Counted from the stretch's first letter, positions 51,065 through 60,220 are shown. The stretch: 64,000 nt of DNA from DASPWW01 sp963841715 (GCA_963841715.1 CAWJDP010000005.1:1-64000); one strand, 5' to 3'. Numbers and translations: made by a program. The notes: a model not told the origin generated them from the sequence alone.

Positions 51065-51709
51065 GTGACCGCTGTGGATGATGAGCAGTTAGTTGAGAAA
51101 TTGCGCGCCGGCGACGAGGCGGCGTTCGCCACCCTCGTCGACCGCTACAGCGGCGCGCTGATGCGGCTCGCGCGGATGTACGTGTCGAGCGCCGCGGTCG
51201 CCGAGGAGGTCGTTCAGGAGACCTGGCTCGGCGTGATCCGCGGAATCGACAGGTTCCAGGGCCGAAGCTCGCTGAAGACGTGGATCTTCCGCATCCTCGT
51301 CAACAACGCAAAGACGCGCGGCCAGCGCGAGGGACGGAGCATCCCGTTCTCCTCCGTCGCCGACCCGCTCGGCGGCGACGAGCCGTCGCTCGACCCCGAC
51401 CGCTTCCAATCCGCCGAGGACCGGAACCCCGGCGGCTGGGCGCTCGCGCCGACCGCCTGGCCGACACCGGAGGAACGGCTGCTCTCCGGCGAGACACGGG
51501 ATCGCATCCTCGAGGCGATCAGCGAGCTTCCCCCGTCGCAGCGGGAGGTCGTGACGCTGCGCGATGTCGAGGGCTGGTCCTCGAAGGACGTGCGTAACGC
51601 GCTCGAGATCTCGGAGTCCAATCAGCGCGTGCTCCTCCATCGGGCGCGCTCGAAGGTCCGGGCGGCCCTGGAGAGCCACTTCGGAGCGATGGAGCCCAAC
51701 CCGACATGA
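51065..51709 (+). CDS. ECF-type RNA polymerase sigma factor
   Basis: A 214-residue sigma-70 family factor with region 2 (ATLVDRYSGALMRLARMYVSSAAVAEEVVQETWLGV, RFQGRSSLKTWIFRILVNNA) and region 4 (LPPSQREVVTLRDVEGWSSKDVRNALEISESNQRVLLHRARSKVR), lacking region 3, as in ECF sigmas. A Pro/Asp-rich linker between regions is longer than usual. GTG start. The next gene, a zinc-type anti-sigma, overlaps its stop (ATGA). Target promoters are not known. Confidence 0.9.
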   Translation: MTAVDDEQLVEKLRAGDEAAFATLVDRYSGALMRLARMYVSSAAVAEEVVQETWLGVIRGIDRFQGRSSLKTWIFRILVNNAKTRGQREGRSIPFSSVADPLGGDEPSLDPDRFQSAEDRNPGGWALAPTAWPTPEERLLSGETRDRILEAISELPPSQREVVTLRDVEGWSSKDVRNALEISESNQRVLLHRARSKVRAALESHFGAMEPNPT

Positions 51710-51954
51710 GAAGGCGACGCGAGATGACCTGCGTAGAGCTGGTCGAGGTCGTCACCGATTACCTCGAGGGGACGCTGTCGCGCCGCGAGCGCCGCCGGGT
51801 CGAGCGCCACGTCGCCGCGTGCCCGTACTGCGATCTCTACATCGAGCAGATCCGCGAGGTGATCCGGACGCTCGGCCGGCTGACCGAGGAGACGATCCCG
51901 CCCGAGGCCAGGGACGAGCTGCTGGTCGCGTTCCGCGACTGGGCGGGCGGATAG
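51706..51954 (+). CDS. Zinc-finger anti-sigma factor (zf-HC2), short
   Basis: An 82-residue protein with CVELVEVVTDYLEGTLS, then RRRVERHVAACPYCDLYIEQ, giving the HxxxCxxC zinc motif of the anti-sigma ASD. There is no membrane segment, so it is a soluble, RsrA/ChrR-like type that could sense redox or zinc. It overlaps the sigma gene by 4 bases and probably binds that sigma. The last 20 residues (EARDELLVAFRDW) form an extra helix. Confidence 0.88.
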   Translation: MRRRREMTCVELVEVVTDYLEGTLSRRERRRVERHVAACPYCDLYIEQIREVIRTLGRLTEETIPPEARDELLVAFRDWAGG

Positions 51955-51979
51955 CGCGGGGTCGCGTACGCTGGGCGCG

Positions 51980-53467
51980 ATGGGGCCGAGCGTTGACACC
52001 GACCAGGACGAGGCCCCGTACCTCGAGGCGCTGCTCGGCTACGCGCGCCGCGAGCCGGGCCGGTTCAACATCCCCGGCCACAAGGGCGGGCCGGCGGCCG
52101 ACCCCGAGCTCGTCGAGGCGCTTGGCAGCCGAGCGCTGGAGCTCGACATCCCGGCGCTGATCGAGGGCATCGACGTCGGCCCAGAGCCGACGCCGTTCTC
52201 GCGCGCCCAGCAGCTCGCCGCCGAGGCGTGGGGCGCGCGCCGGAGTTGGTTCCTGATCAACGGGGCCTCGCAGGGAAATCACGCCGCGACGCTTGCGCTT
52301 CGCCACTACGGCCGCCGCGTCGTCGTCCAGCGCAACGTCCACTCGAGCACGATCGACGGCCTGATCCTCGCCGGGCTCGAGCCGACGTTCGTCGCGCCCG
52401 AGCTCGACGGGGAGCTCGGGCTCGCGCACTGCCTCACCCCCGCGGGGCTCGCCGCGGCGCTCGACGCGACCCCGGACGCAACCGGCGCGCTCACGGTCTC
52501 CCCGACCTACTTTGGAGCGATCGCCGACGTCGCCGGACTGAGGCGCGTTGCCTCCGAGCGCGGGATCCCGCTGCTCGTCGACGAGGCGTGGGGAGCGCAC
52601 CTGCACTTCTCCGACCGCCTCCCCGCGAGCGCGCTCGACTGCGGCGCCGACCTCGTGCTCAACTCGATCCACAAGATCGTCGGCAGCCTCACGCAGTCGG
52701 CCGTGCTCCACCTTGGCGAGGAATCGCCGCTCTCCGAGGAGGTGATCGACCGCGTCGTCACGCTCGTCGAGTCGACGAGCCCGAACGCGCTCCTCACCGC
52801 GTCGCTCGACGCCGCGCGGCGCCACGCCGTGTTGCGCGGCCCCGAGCTCCTCGATCACACGCTCGACGCACTCGAGCGCGCGCGGCGCGAGATCCGCGAC
52901 ATCCCCGGGCTCGACGTCCTCGACGAGAGCCTCATCGGGCGCCCCGGCGTCCACGGCTACGACCCGCTGCGGCTCGCCGTCGACGTGCGCGGGCTCGGCG
53001 TCACGGGCCATCGCGTCGCCGAGCTCCTGCGCGAGCTGGATGACGTCTATCTCGAGCTCTCGTCGGAGACCGTGATCGTCGCCGTGTTCGGGCTCGGGGA
53101 GGACGCGGAGGCCGACGCGGTGCGGCTGATCGCCGGGCTGCGCCATGTCGTCGAGGAGCTCGGCCCGCCACAGGCGGCGATAGCGCGGCCGTTCGCGCCC
53201 CCGCCGCAGTGGGGCCCGCTGGAGATGGAGCCGCGGGAGGCGTTCTTCGCACGCCACGAGGCGATCGAGGTCGAGCGCGCCGGGGGGCGGATCGCCGCCG
53301 AGTCCCTCGCCGCGTACCCACCGGGGATACCGAACGTCCTCCCCGGCGAGCGGATCGAGCCCGAGACGCTCGCGTTCATCGGCGAGGCGCTGGCCCAGGG
53401 CGGCAACCTTCGCGGCGCCGTCGATCGCTCGCTGCGCACGGTCCGGGTCGTCGTCGAGGGCGAGTGA
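51980..53467 (+). CDS. Orn/Lys/Arg decarboxylase family protein
   Basis: A 495-residue PLP enzyme of the fold-type I bacterial decarboxylase group. Motifs: RFNIPGHKGG, TPFSRAQQLAAEAWGARRSWFLINGASQGNHA, VQRNVHSSTIDGLILAGL, VDEAWGAHLHF, the cofactor Lys in NSIHKIVGSLTQSAVLH, and a C-terminal domain with YPPGIPNVLPGE. It lacks the N-terminal receiver-like wing domain of E. coli enzymes, similar to short Gram-positive arginine/lysine decarboxylases. The substrate (arginine, lysine or ornithine) is not decided. The agmatinase at 8.9 kb would act downstream if it is an arginine decarboxylase, but that gene is frameshifted. Confidence 0.9.
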   Translation: MGPSVDTDQDEAPYLEALLGYARREPGRFNIPGHKGGPAADPELVEALGSRALELDIPALIEGIDVGPEPTPFSRAQQLAAEAWGARRSWFLINGASQGNHAATLALRHYGRRVVVQRNVHSSTIDGLILAGLEPTFVAPELDGELGLAHCLTPAGLAAALDATPDATGALTVSPTYFGAIADVAGLRRVASERGIPLLVDEAWGAHLHFSDRLPASALDCGADLVLNSIHKIVGSLTQSAVLHLGEESPLSEEVIDRVVTLVESTSPNALLTASLDAARRHAVLRGPELLDHTLDALERARREIRDIPGLDVLDESLIGRPGVHGYDPLRLAVDVRGLGVTGHRVAELLRELDDVYLELSSETVIVAVFGLGEDAEADAVRLIAGLRHVVEELGPPQAAIARPFAPPPQWGPLEMEPREAFFARHEAIEVERAGGRIAAESLAAYPPGIPNVLPGERIEPETLAFIGEALAQGGNLRGAVDRSLRTVRVVVEGE

Positions 53468-53565
53468 GCGGCTTTCTTGCACTGACCGGGAACCGTCGCT
53501 GAGCGCGGAAAACCGCTGCTAGCCTGGAATTTCGGGGTGGTCGGCAGGGGTGCGGGAGCAGGGAA

Positions 53566-55284
53566 GTGACGGTACGAGCGAGAGACAAGCGATGGCGAGC
53601 CTGCGTGCTCGTCGCAGCGATGTCGGCGCTGGCCGCGGCCGGCGTCGGGACCCGTGCGCGCGCGGGGAGCGAGCACCCCGGCGACCTTGACACGTTGTTC
53701 TCGGGCGACGGGCGGGTCACGACGGACTTCGGAGGAATCGACGCGGGCGCCGCGGTCGCGGTCCAGCCCGACGGCAAGATCGTCGTCGCCGGGACGACCT
53801 ACCACGGCTCCGAGGATGCCAAGATCGCGATCGCCCGCTACAACCCCGAGGGGACGCCCGACTCGAGCTTCGGCGGCGGCGACGGGGCGGAGGTGACGAG
53901 CCGCCCCGGTGAGTCGCTGATCGCGCATGACCTGGCGCTGCAACCCGACGGAGGGATCGTCGTCGGCGGAGGCGATGACGGCGACTTCATGGCCGCGCGT
54001 TACACGCCCAGCGGTGCCCTCGATCCGTCATTCGGGACCGGTGGCATCTCGACGATCGACGCAGGCGAGGATGCAAGCGGGGTCAGCCTGACGCCGGACG
54101 GGAAGATCGTCCTCGCCGGCTCCACCGGCGGTCTCGGCAGCGAGGACCTCGCGGTCGCCCGGCTGGACGCGGACGGCGACCCCGACAGCTCGTTCTCAGG
54201 TGACGGCCGCGATACCGCGCCCGTCCCCGGTACGCAGAGCGGCAGCGGCGTAGCTGTCCAGGACGACGGCGCGATCGTCGTCGCCGGCACCGAGGGCGAC
54301 GAAAGCGGCGGCCGGCACTTCATTCTCGCCCGATTCGGCAAGGACGGAGGGCTCGACGACTCGTTCTCCGGCGACGGCGTACAGACGACGACCGTCACCA
54401 ACTCCGACGAAGCCAACGCCGTGGTCGTCCAGCCGGGCGGCAAGCTCGTGGTCGGAGGCAGCACGATCCGCAGCGGGGCTGACTTTGCGCTTGCCCGCTA
54501 CCTGCCGAGCGGAGCGCTCGACCCGTCGTTCGGCACCGCCGGCGAGCAGGAGACGGACATTGGAGCCGCGGACGCGATTCGGGCGCTTGCGATCGACCCT
54601 CACGGCGACATCGTGGCCGCGGGAAGCTCGGGCGTGGATATTCAGGGTGACAACGGGAAGTTCGCGCTTGCGCGCTACGGCGACGACGGGAGGCTGGACC
54701 CTGACTTCGGGGACGACGGCACGACCACGACCAACTTCGCCAGCTACTTCCAGCAGAGTGCCAACGGCGTCACAGTCCAGAGTGATGGGCGCATCGTCGC
54801 TGCCGGCACCGCGACGCGGGGCGCAGGGGACGACTTCGCCATCGCGCGCTACCTCGGCGACGCCGGGAGCTGCGGTGGGCTCAACGCAACGATCCTCGGC
54901 ACCTCCGGGGATGACGATCTCACCGGAACGCCCGGGCCGGACGTGATCGACGCCGGGCGCGGCGACGACGAGATCCGCGGCCTCAACGGCAACGACGTGA
55001 TCTGCGGCGGCAAGGGCGACGACAGCCTCGCCGGGATGAACGGCGACGACGAGCTGCGCGGGCTCGAGGGCGCCGACGGACTCAGCGGCGGCAAGGGCAA
55101 GGACGACATCACCGGCGCGGTCGGACGCGACACGATGAACGGAGCCAGGGGCCGCGACAAGCTCCGAGGCGGCCCCGGGGGCGACTTCATGCGCGGCGGT
55201 CCGGGGAAGGACACGCTCCACGGCGGCAGCGGGTTCGACAACTGCAACGGCGGCGGGGGCCGCAACCGCCTCAAGGGCTGCTGA
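53566..55284 (+). CDS. Secreted protein with delta-60 repeats and RTX-type calcium-binding repeats
   Basis: A 572-residue exported protein, GTG start with AGGGAA before it and an N-terminal signal peptide (ACVLVAAMSALAAAG). Residues about 40-430 hold seven delta-60 repeats of the type VQPDGKIVVAGT, alternating with DSSFSGDG units. Residues about 440-572 are glycine/aspartate-rich nonapeptide repeats of RTX type (GGKGDDSLAGMNGDDELRG), which bind calcium in other proteins. The combination suggests a surface or secreted adhesin-like scaffold. No type I secretion genes are adjacent. It ends 12 bp from the convergent dehydrogenase gene. Confidence 0.88.
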   Translation: MTVRARDKRWRACVLVAAMSALAAAGVGTRARAGSEHPGDLDTLFSGDGRVTTDFGGIDAGAAVAVQPDGKIVVAGTTYHGSEDAKIAIARYNPEGTPDSSFGGGDGAEVTSRPGESLIAHDLALQPDGGIVVGGGDDGDFMAARYTPSGALDPSFGTGGISTIDAGEDASGVSLTPDGKIVLAGSTGGLGSEDLAVARLDADGDPDSSFSGDGRDTAPVPGTQSGSGVAVQDDGAIVVAGTEGDESGGRHFILARFGKDGGLDDSFSGDGVQTTTVTNSDEANAVVVQPGGKLVVGGSTIRSGADFALARYLPSGALDPSFGTAGEQETDIGAADAIRALAIDPHGDIVAAGSSGVDIQGDNGKFALARYGDDGRLDPDFGDDGTTTTNFASYFQQSANGVTVQSDGRIVAAGTATRGAGDDFAIARYLGDAGSCGGLNATILGTSGDDDLTGTPGPDVIDAGRGDDEIRGLNGNDVICGGKGDDSLAGMNGDDELRGLEGADGLSGGKGKDDITGAVGRDTMNGARGRDKLRGGPGGDFMRGGPGKDTLHGGSGFDNCNGGGGRNRLKGC

Positions 55285-55296
55285 GCGGCTCGCGGC

Positions 55297-56319
55297 CTAG
55301 CCGTATCCGTCGCGGCTGATCACCAGCTTGCCGTCGTGGGCGGCGATCGCCTCCGGCGCGTCCTCCCACGACGCCGTCTCGGAGGTCACGAGCTCGGGCC
55401 GGAAGCCGCGCGAGCGGATCAGCTCGAGGATCGGCTCCATCGCGGGCCGCGCGTGGACGCGCCCGGTGTGGAACCTGATCCCCTTCGTGTACATCTCGAG
55501 CAGCGGCACCGGCGTCTCGGGCTCATAGTAGATCCCGATCGAGGTGCAGACTCCGTCGGGCTCGGTCGAGCGGAGCGCGCACGCGAGGCCGCCGTGGCTG
55601 GCGCTGGCGTCGACCGTGATCGGGTACGGGCCAAGCCGGTCGGGAAAGCGGCGGTCGATCACGTTCCCGCCCAGCGCCTTCGCGCGGTCGCGCTCGTCGA
55701 GGCTCCCGCCCGCGAAGTCGACGCGCTCGGACCCCATCGCAACGGCGATCGCGGCAGCGTAGACGGCGATCGACCCGGCGCCGGCGCAGATCAGCACCGG
55801 CGCGCCAGGCTCGTCCTCGAGCTGCGGCCCGACCGTCCGCCATGCGTCGGGGATGTTGTCGGAGAGGCTCGCGACCGAGCCCGGCGGCAGTCCGCGCGGC
55901 AGAGGGACCAGCATCGTCGCCGCGTACGGGACCCGCACGAGGTCGGAGAGCAGGCCACCGTAGTCGGGTCCGAACGGGAGCCCGTACATCGACAACCGCG
56001 GCACCTGCTCGCAGTTTCCGGTGTGGCCGCGGCGGCAGCGCGCGCACTCGCCGCACGAGATCTGGAACGGCACGCTGACGATGTCGCCGGGGCGGATCGA
56101 TCCCACCGCGCTGCCGACCTCGACGACCTCGGCGACGCCCTCGTGGCCGAACGGGAATGGCTCCGGCACGGCCACGGCGCCGCGGACGATCCCCTTGTCG
56201 AGATCGCACGTCGCGACCGCGAGCGGTCGCACGAGCGCCTCGCGCCCGGCCTGGATCGTCGGCTCGGCGGCTTCCTGCCACTCGAGGACGCCTCTCTCGA
56301 AGAACACCAGCTCCCGCAT
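55297..56319 (-). CDS. Zinc-dependent alcohol dehydrogenase family protein
   Basis: A 340-residue medium-chain dehydrogenase. The ATG at 56319 is best; a long open frame upstream is a shadow. The catalytic zinc region is ATCDLDKGIV (Cys) with GHEGVAEV (His-Glu); the structural zinc loop has CGECARCRRGHTGNC. The nucleotide region CAGAGSIAVYAAAIAVAMG and the Rossmann pattern follow. The catalytic Cys is followed by Asp rather than the usual Gly-Thr-Asp order, so it is an atypical member. The substrate is unknown. Divergent from the permease at 56419, with 99 bp between. Confidence 0.85.
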   Translation of the reverse strand: MRELVFFERGVLEWQEAAEPTIQAGREALVRPLAVATCDLDKGIVRGAVAVPEPFPFGHEGVAEVVEVGSAVGSIRPGDIVSVPFQISCGECARCRRGHTGNCEQVPRLSMYGLPFGPDYGGLLSDLVRVPYAATMLVPLPRGLPPGSVASLSDNIPDAWRTVGPQLEDEPGAPVLICAGAGSIAVYAAAIAVAMGSERVDFAGGSLDERDRAKALGGNVIDRRFPDRLGPYPITVDASASHGGLACALRSTEPDGVCTSIGIYYEPETPVPLLEMYTKGIRFHTGRVHARPAMEPILELIRSRGFRPELVTSETASWEDAPEAIAAHDGKLVISRDGYG

Positions 56320-56418
56320 CAGGGGGCCAATCCTACGAGCCGCCGAGCGCCGGCAATGTGACCGCGTGCCGGACACGGGCAAGAGCCCGCGGCGGCCGGT
56401 TTCGTTACAACCCTTGTC

Positions 56419-57939
56419 GTGGAGAGCTCGTCGGAGGCCAGAGCCGGCGGATCGGAGGCCGGCGGCAAGGGCCTGAAGAAGAACGCCGTCGGGTTCCTCG
56501 ACGATCTCTCGATCGGGCTCGCGTCGACGGCTCCGGCCTACTCGCTCGCAGCGGTGATCGGGTCGATCGTCGTCTACACCGGGCTCCAGGCCCCCGGCGT
56601 GCTGCTGCTGTCGTTTGTTCCGATGTTCCTGATCGCGGGGGCGTTCTACTTCCTCAACCGCGCCGACCAGGACTGCGGCACGAACTTCTCGTGGGTGACG
56701 CGGGCGCTGGGGCCGATGCCGGGGTGGATGGCGGGGTGGGCGGTGTGCTCGACCGGGATCCTCGTCGTCGGCTCGCTCGCCGACGTCGCCGCGTTCTACT
56801 TCTACGACCTCGTCGGACTCGACGGTCTTCGCGACACTCGGCTGGCGGTCGTCCTGCTGGCGCTCGTGATCATCGCCGTGATGACGACCGTGTGCGTAAT
56901 CGGCACCGACCTCTCGGCGCGGATGCAACGGATCCTGATCCTGAGCCAGGTCGGGATCCTGATCGCGTTCGCGGGCGTGGCGCTGCTCCGGGTCGCGATC
57001 GGCGACGCCCCGCACGGGGTCGGCTTCCGGCCCGACTGGCTCTCGCCGTTCGCGACCAGCTACGGGGCGCTCGTCTCGGGCCTGCTGCTGGGGGTGTTCA
57101 TCTACTGGGGATGGGAGAGCGCCGTCAACCTCAACGAGGAGAGCACCGACAGCGCCGAGACGCCCGGGCGCGCGGCGATAGCGAGCACGCTGATCCTGCT
57201 CGGAACCTACGTCGGCGTCGGGGTCGCGGTGCTCTCGTTCGCGGGCCCGAACGAGGTAAACAACTTCGCCGACAACGCCGGCGTCCTCGGGCACGTCGCC
57301 GGCCAGGCGATGGGCCCGCTCGGCTTCCTCGTCGTGATCGCGATCATCACCTCGGGCCTGTCCTCGGCACAGACGACGATCCTGCCCTCCTCGCGCACGT
57401 CGCTGTCGATGGCGAGGCACGGGGCGTTGCCCGAGATCTTCGGCCGCGTCCACCCCCGCTTCAACACCCCGGACTTCTCGACGATCCTGATCGGCGTACT
57501 CGCGGCGCTGTGGTACGTCGGCGCGAGCGCGGTCTCGGACGACTTCCTGCTCGACTCGCTCGCCTCGCTGTCACTGCTGATCGCTTTCTACTACGCGCTC
57601 ACCGGGGTCTCGTGTGCGATCTACTACCGGCATGAGCTGTTCCAGTCCGCGCGCAACCTCATCCTGATGGGGATCGCGCCCGTCGCCGGCGCGGCGATGC
57701 TTGTCTACCTGCTCATCGAGTCGGGACGCCAGCTCGCGAAGCCGGGGGCGTCGGAGACGCACACAGCCGTGCTCGGCGTCGGCGTCCCGTTGGTCGTCGC
57801 GGTCGCCTTCATCGTCATCGGGCTGCTGCTGATGGTCGCGTGGCGGTTCACCGCGAAGCGGAGGTTCTTCGCGCGGGTGCCGTTCGAGTCGGTCGACGAT
57901 CCCAGCCCCTCGGCGCCGGTCGCGGTGGGCTCGTCGTGA
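56419..57939 (+). CDS. APC-superfamily amino acid permease
   Basis: A 506-residue permease with about 12 hydrophobic segments. GTG start; an N-terminal cytoplasmic tail, then LDDLSIGLASTAPAYSLAAVIGS (first helix with the GxAS element), WVTRALGPMPGWMAGW, a large internal region and EESTDSAETPGRAAI in a loop. The pattern fits amino-acid/polyamine/organocation transporters. Its stop overlaps the start of the enolase-like gene (GTGA), so import and the next step may be linked. The substrate cannot be named. Confidence 0.88.
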   Translation: MESSSEARAGGSEAGGKGLKKNAVGFLDDLSIGLASTAPAYSLAAVIGSIVVYTGLQAPGVLLLSFVPMFLIAGAFYFLNRADQDCGTNFSWVTRALGPMPGWMAGWAVCSTGILVVGSLADVAAFYFYDLVGLDGLRDTRLAVVLLALVIIAVMTTVCVIGTDLSARMQRILILSQVGILIAFAGVALLRVAIGDAPHGVGFRPDWLSPFATSYGALVSGLLLGVFIYWGWESAVNLNEESTDSAETPGRAAIASTLILLGTYVGVGVAVLSFAGPNEVNNFADNAGVLGHVAGQAMGPLGFLVVIAIITSGLSSAQTTILPSSRTSLSMARHGALPEIFGRVHPRFNTPDFSTILIGVLAALWYVGASAVSDDFLLDSLASLSLLIAFYYALTGVSCAIYYRHELFQSARNLILMGIAPVAGAAMLVYLLIESGRQLAKPGASETHTAVLGVGVPLVVAVAFIVIGLLLMVAWRFTAKRRFFARVPFESVDDPSPSAPVAVGSS

Positions 57940-59006
57940 GCGAGTTCTCGAAGCTCGCCGCGCTTCCGCTGAGGATCGAGGGTTACGAGCTCGAGAGCCG
58001 CGACCGAACCTACGGCGACTTCACGCGACCCTCGACGATCGTCCACCTCAAGGGCGGGGGAACGGAGGGGCTCGGCGAGGACGTCACCTATGACGAGCTC
58101 GACCACATCGCCCACCGCGACATCGGCCCGGTGCACGACCTCTCGGGGCCGACGACGCTCGGCGAGGCGTGCGAGCTGTTCGGTGAGCTCGACCTGTTCA
58201 AGGACGCACCGCCCGTGCGCGACTTCTCGCGCCACTACCGCCGCTGGGCATACGAGTCGGCGGCGCTCGACCTCGCGCTGCGCCAGGGTGAGTCCTCGCT
58301 CCACGCCGTGCTCGGACGCGAGCCGACACCGGTGACGTTCGTGTGCTCGACGCGCCTCGGCTCGTTCGGCGACGACGGGCGGGGCTCGTCGACCGAGGCG
58401 CTCCGGAAGCGGCTCGCCAAGTACCCCACGCTGCGCTTCAAGCTCGACCCTGAGAACGACTGGGACGAGCGGCTGATCGCGGAGATCAGGGAGATCGCGC
58501 CGGTCGACGTCCTCGACCTCAAGGGCCTCTACCGCGGGACGCCGGTCGACGTCGAGACCGACCCGGTGCTCTACAAGGCCGTCGCCGAGACGTTCCCGAA
58601 CGCATGGCTCGAGGACCCCGATCTGAACGACGAGACGCGCCCGGTGCTCAAGCCGTACGCCGACCGGATCACCTGGGACGCGCTGCTTCACTCGCTCGCC
58701 GATCTCACCGGGCTGGAGCGCCAGCCGCAGGCGATCAACTCGAAGCCGTCGCGGTTCGGATCGCTCGAGGAGCTGATGGCGGTATACGAGCACTGCGAGC
58801 GCGAGGGGATCCTGATCTACGGCGGGGGCCAGGGCGAGCTCGGCGTCGGCCGCGGACAGATCCAGTACCTGGCGTCGCTGTTCCACCCCGACACCTCAAA
58901 CGACATCGCACCCTCGGGCTACAACGACCCCGCCGTCCCCGATGGGCTCCCCTCGAGCCCGCTCGAGCCCGCTCCGTCTGCGACCGGGTTCCGCTGGGGT
59001 CATTGA
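57936..59006 (+). CDS. Enolase-superfamily protein (MLE/OSBS-like)
   Basis: A 356-residue protein from the GTG at 57936 (an earlier frame overlaps the permease). It has the enolase-superfamily plan: an N-terminal capping domain, then a barrel with LRFKLDPENDW (position of the KxK Lys), VDVLDLKG (first metal Asp), WLEDPDLND (second, Glu/Asp), ITWDALLH (third) and AINSKPSRFGSLEE (Lys position of the MLE subgroup). The KxK is changed to RFK, so the chemistry may differ from known epimerases or OSBS. It is translated with the permease, so it probably acts on an imported acid or amino acid. Substrate unknown. Confidence 0.75.
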   Translation: MSEFSKLAALPLRIEGYELESRDRTYGDFTRPSTIVHLKGGGTEGLGEDVTYDELDHIAHRDIGPVHDLSGPTTLGEACELFGELDLFKDAPPVRDFSRHYRRWAYESAALDLALRQGESSLHAVLGREPTPVTFVCSTRLGSFGDDGRGSSTEALRKRLAKYPTLRFKLDPENDWDERLIAEIREIAPVDVLDLKGLYRGTPVDVETDPVLYKAVAETFPNAWLEDPDLNDETRPVLKPYADRITWDALLHSLADLTGLERQPQAINSKPSRFGSLEELMAVYEHCEREGILIYGGGQGELGVGRGQIQYLASLFHPDTSNDIAPSGYNDPAVPDGLPSSPLEPAPSATGFRWGH

Positions 59007-59065
59007 TGCTGGCGCCGAGTATCGGCGAAGCCGACTGCGAGGCGAGTGGCAGGTAGGTGTTGATG
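59005..59065 (+). repeat. Dispersed 61-63 bp element, copy A
   Basis: Begins two bases before the end of the enolase-like gene and stops 52 bases before the ferritin start. About 50 of 61 columns match copy B at 38571-38633 (minus strand). It carries hairpin TCGGC-GAA-GCCGA (59022-59034), where copy B has TCGGGC-GCA-GCCCGA: two changes on opposite sides of the stem that keep pairing. Flanking parts GACTGCGAGGCGA and TGGCAGGT are nearly identical. An RNA or DNA structure is likely; the function is unknown. Confidence 0.65.
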
Positions 59066-59116
59066 GTGTTTGGCGGGCGGTAGCCTGCGGGCGAACGATC
59101 CCGCTTAGGAGGACCG

Positions 59117-59653
59117 ATGCCCGAGAAGTCGTTTGCCGACGCGCTCAACGATCAGATCGCGAACGAGTTCGTCGCCCACCAGCAGTACGTCGGCGCAGCC
59201 GTCCACTACGACGCCGAGACGCTGCCGCGTCTTGCCAGCTTCTTCTACCGCCAGGCGGTCGAGGAGCGCAACCACGCGATGATGATGGTCCAGTACCTGC
59301 TCGACACCGACGAGGAGGTGCGGATCCCGGACATCACGTCCCAGCAGACGCGCTTCGATGACCCGGTCGCGCCGGTGAAGATGGCGCTCGATCAGGAGCA
59401 GCGAGTCGGGGATGAGATCAACGCCCTGTTCAAGCTCGCGCGCGACACCGGCGACTACCGCGCCGAGCAGTTCATGCAGTGGTTCGTCAAGGAGCAGGTC
59501 GAGGAGGTTTCGCTGATGAACGACCTGCTCCAGGTCGTCGAGCGCTCGAAGGACAACCTGCCCCTGGTCGAGGAATACATCGCCCGCGAGCAGCCCGGCG
59601 AGGAGGGCGACCCGACGGCTCCGCCGGCCGCGGGCGGGGAGCTCGGCGCGTAG
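59117..59653 (+). CDS. Ferritin
   Basis: An iron-storage ferritin of 178 residues. AGGAGGACCG before the ATG is a strong ribosome site. The ferroxidase ligands are seen in IANEFVAHQQYVGAAV (Glu near 17), YRQAVEERNHAMMM (Glu, His near 50-53), and VKEQVEEVSLMNDL (Glu near 130). The ExxH pairs indicate a working ferroxidase site. The C-terminal tail is Gly/Pro-rich. It is followed at once by the PEBP lipoprotein, ATG directly after TAG. Confidence 0.9.
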   Translation: MPEKSFADALNDQIANEFVAHQQYVGAAVHYDAETLPRLASFFYRQAVEERNHAMMMVQYLLDTDEEVRIPDITSQQTRFDDPVAPVKMALDQEQRVGDEINALFKLARDTGDYRAEQFMQWFVKEQVEEVSLMNDLLQVVERSKDNLPLVEEYIAREQPGEEGDPTAPPAAGGELGA

Positions 59654-60220
59654 ATGCGCCGACGGCGGGTCGGGCTCGTGGCGCTCGCCGGCCTCGCCGC
59701 ATCGCTGACGGCGCTTGCCGGCTGCGGCGGCTCGGGGCAGACGACCGTCGCCCCCTCGCCCTCGGCGCCGATCCGGATCCGGCTGCACAGCCCCGAGTTC
59801 AAGAACCGGAAGCTGCTGCCGCGCTCGATCACCTGCAAGGGCGCGGGCACCTCACCCGGGCTCGACTGGTCGGGTACCCTGCGCGACGCGCGCTCGCTCG
59901 CCCTGGTCGTGCTGGACCGCAACGCCCCCGGTGGGCGCTTCGCGCACTGGACGCTGTGGAACCTCGATCCGAGGCAGACGCGGATCAAGGCCGGCCAGAC
60001 CCCTAAGGACGCCGTCGACGGCAAGAACGGGTTCGGAAAGATCGGCTGGGGACCACCGTGCCCGCCGAAGGGCAACCCGCCCCACGACTACGAGTTCACG
60101 CTCTACTCGCTGAAGCGGCCGCTCGACCTCAAGCGCGGTGCCGCGGTCAACTCCGTGCTCGGGGCGATCGCCCGCTCGGCGATCTCGCGCGGCACGCTGA
60201 CCGGCTACTACTCGCGCTAG
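59654..60220 (+). CDS. YbhB/YbcL (PEBP) family lipoprotein
   Basis: A 188-residue lipoprotein with lipobox TALAGC after a basic N-terminus. The body has the PEBP signature VLDRNAPGGRFAHWTLWNLD and the loop NGFGKIGWGPPCPPKGNPPHDYEFTLYSL with the conserved ligand-binding site. PEBP family proteins bind anions such as phosphatidylethanolamine head groups; function here is not known. The ATG follows the ferritin stop with no gap. The protein is probably outside the membrane. Confidence 0.85.
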   Translation: MRRRRVGLVALAGLAASLTALAGCGGSGQTTVAPSPSAPIRIRLHSPEFKNRKLLPRSITCKGAGTSPGLDWSGTLRDARSLALVVLDRNAPGGRFAHWTLWNLDPRQTRIKAGQTPKDAVDGKNGFGKIGWGPPCPPKGNPPHDYEFTLYSLKRPLDLKRGAAVNSVLGAIARSAISRGTLTGYYSR

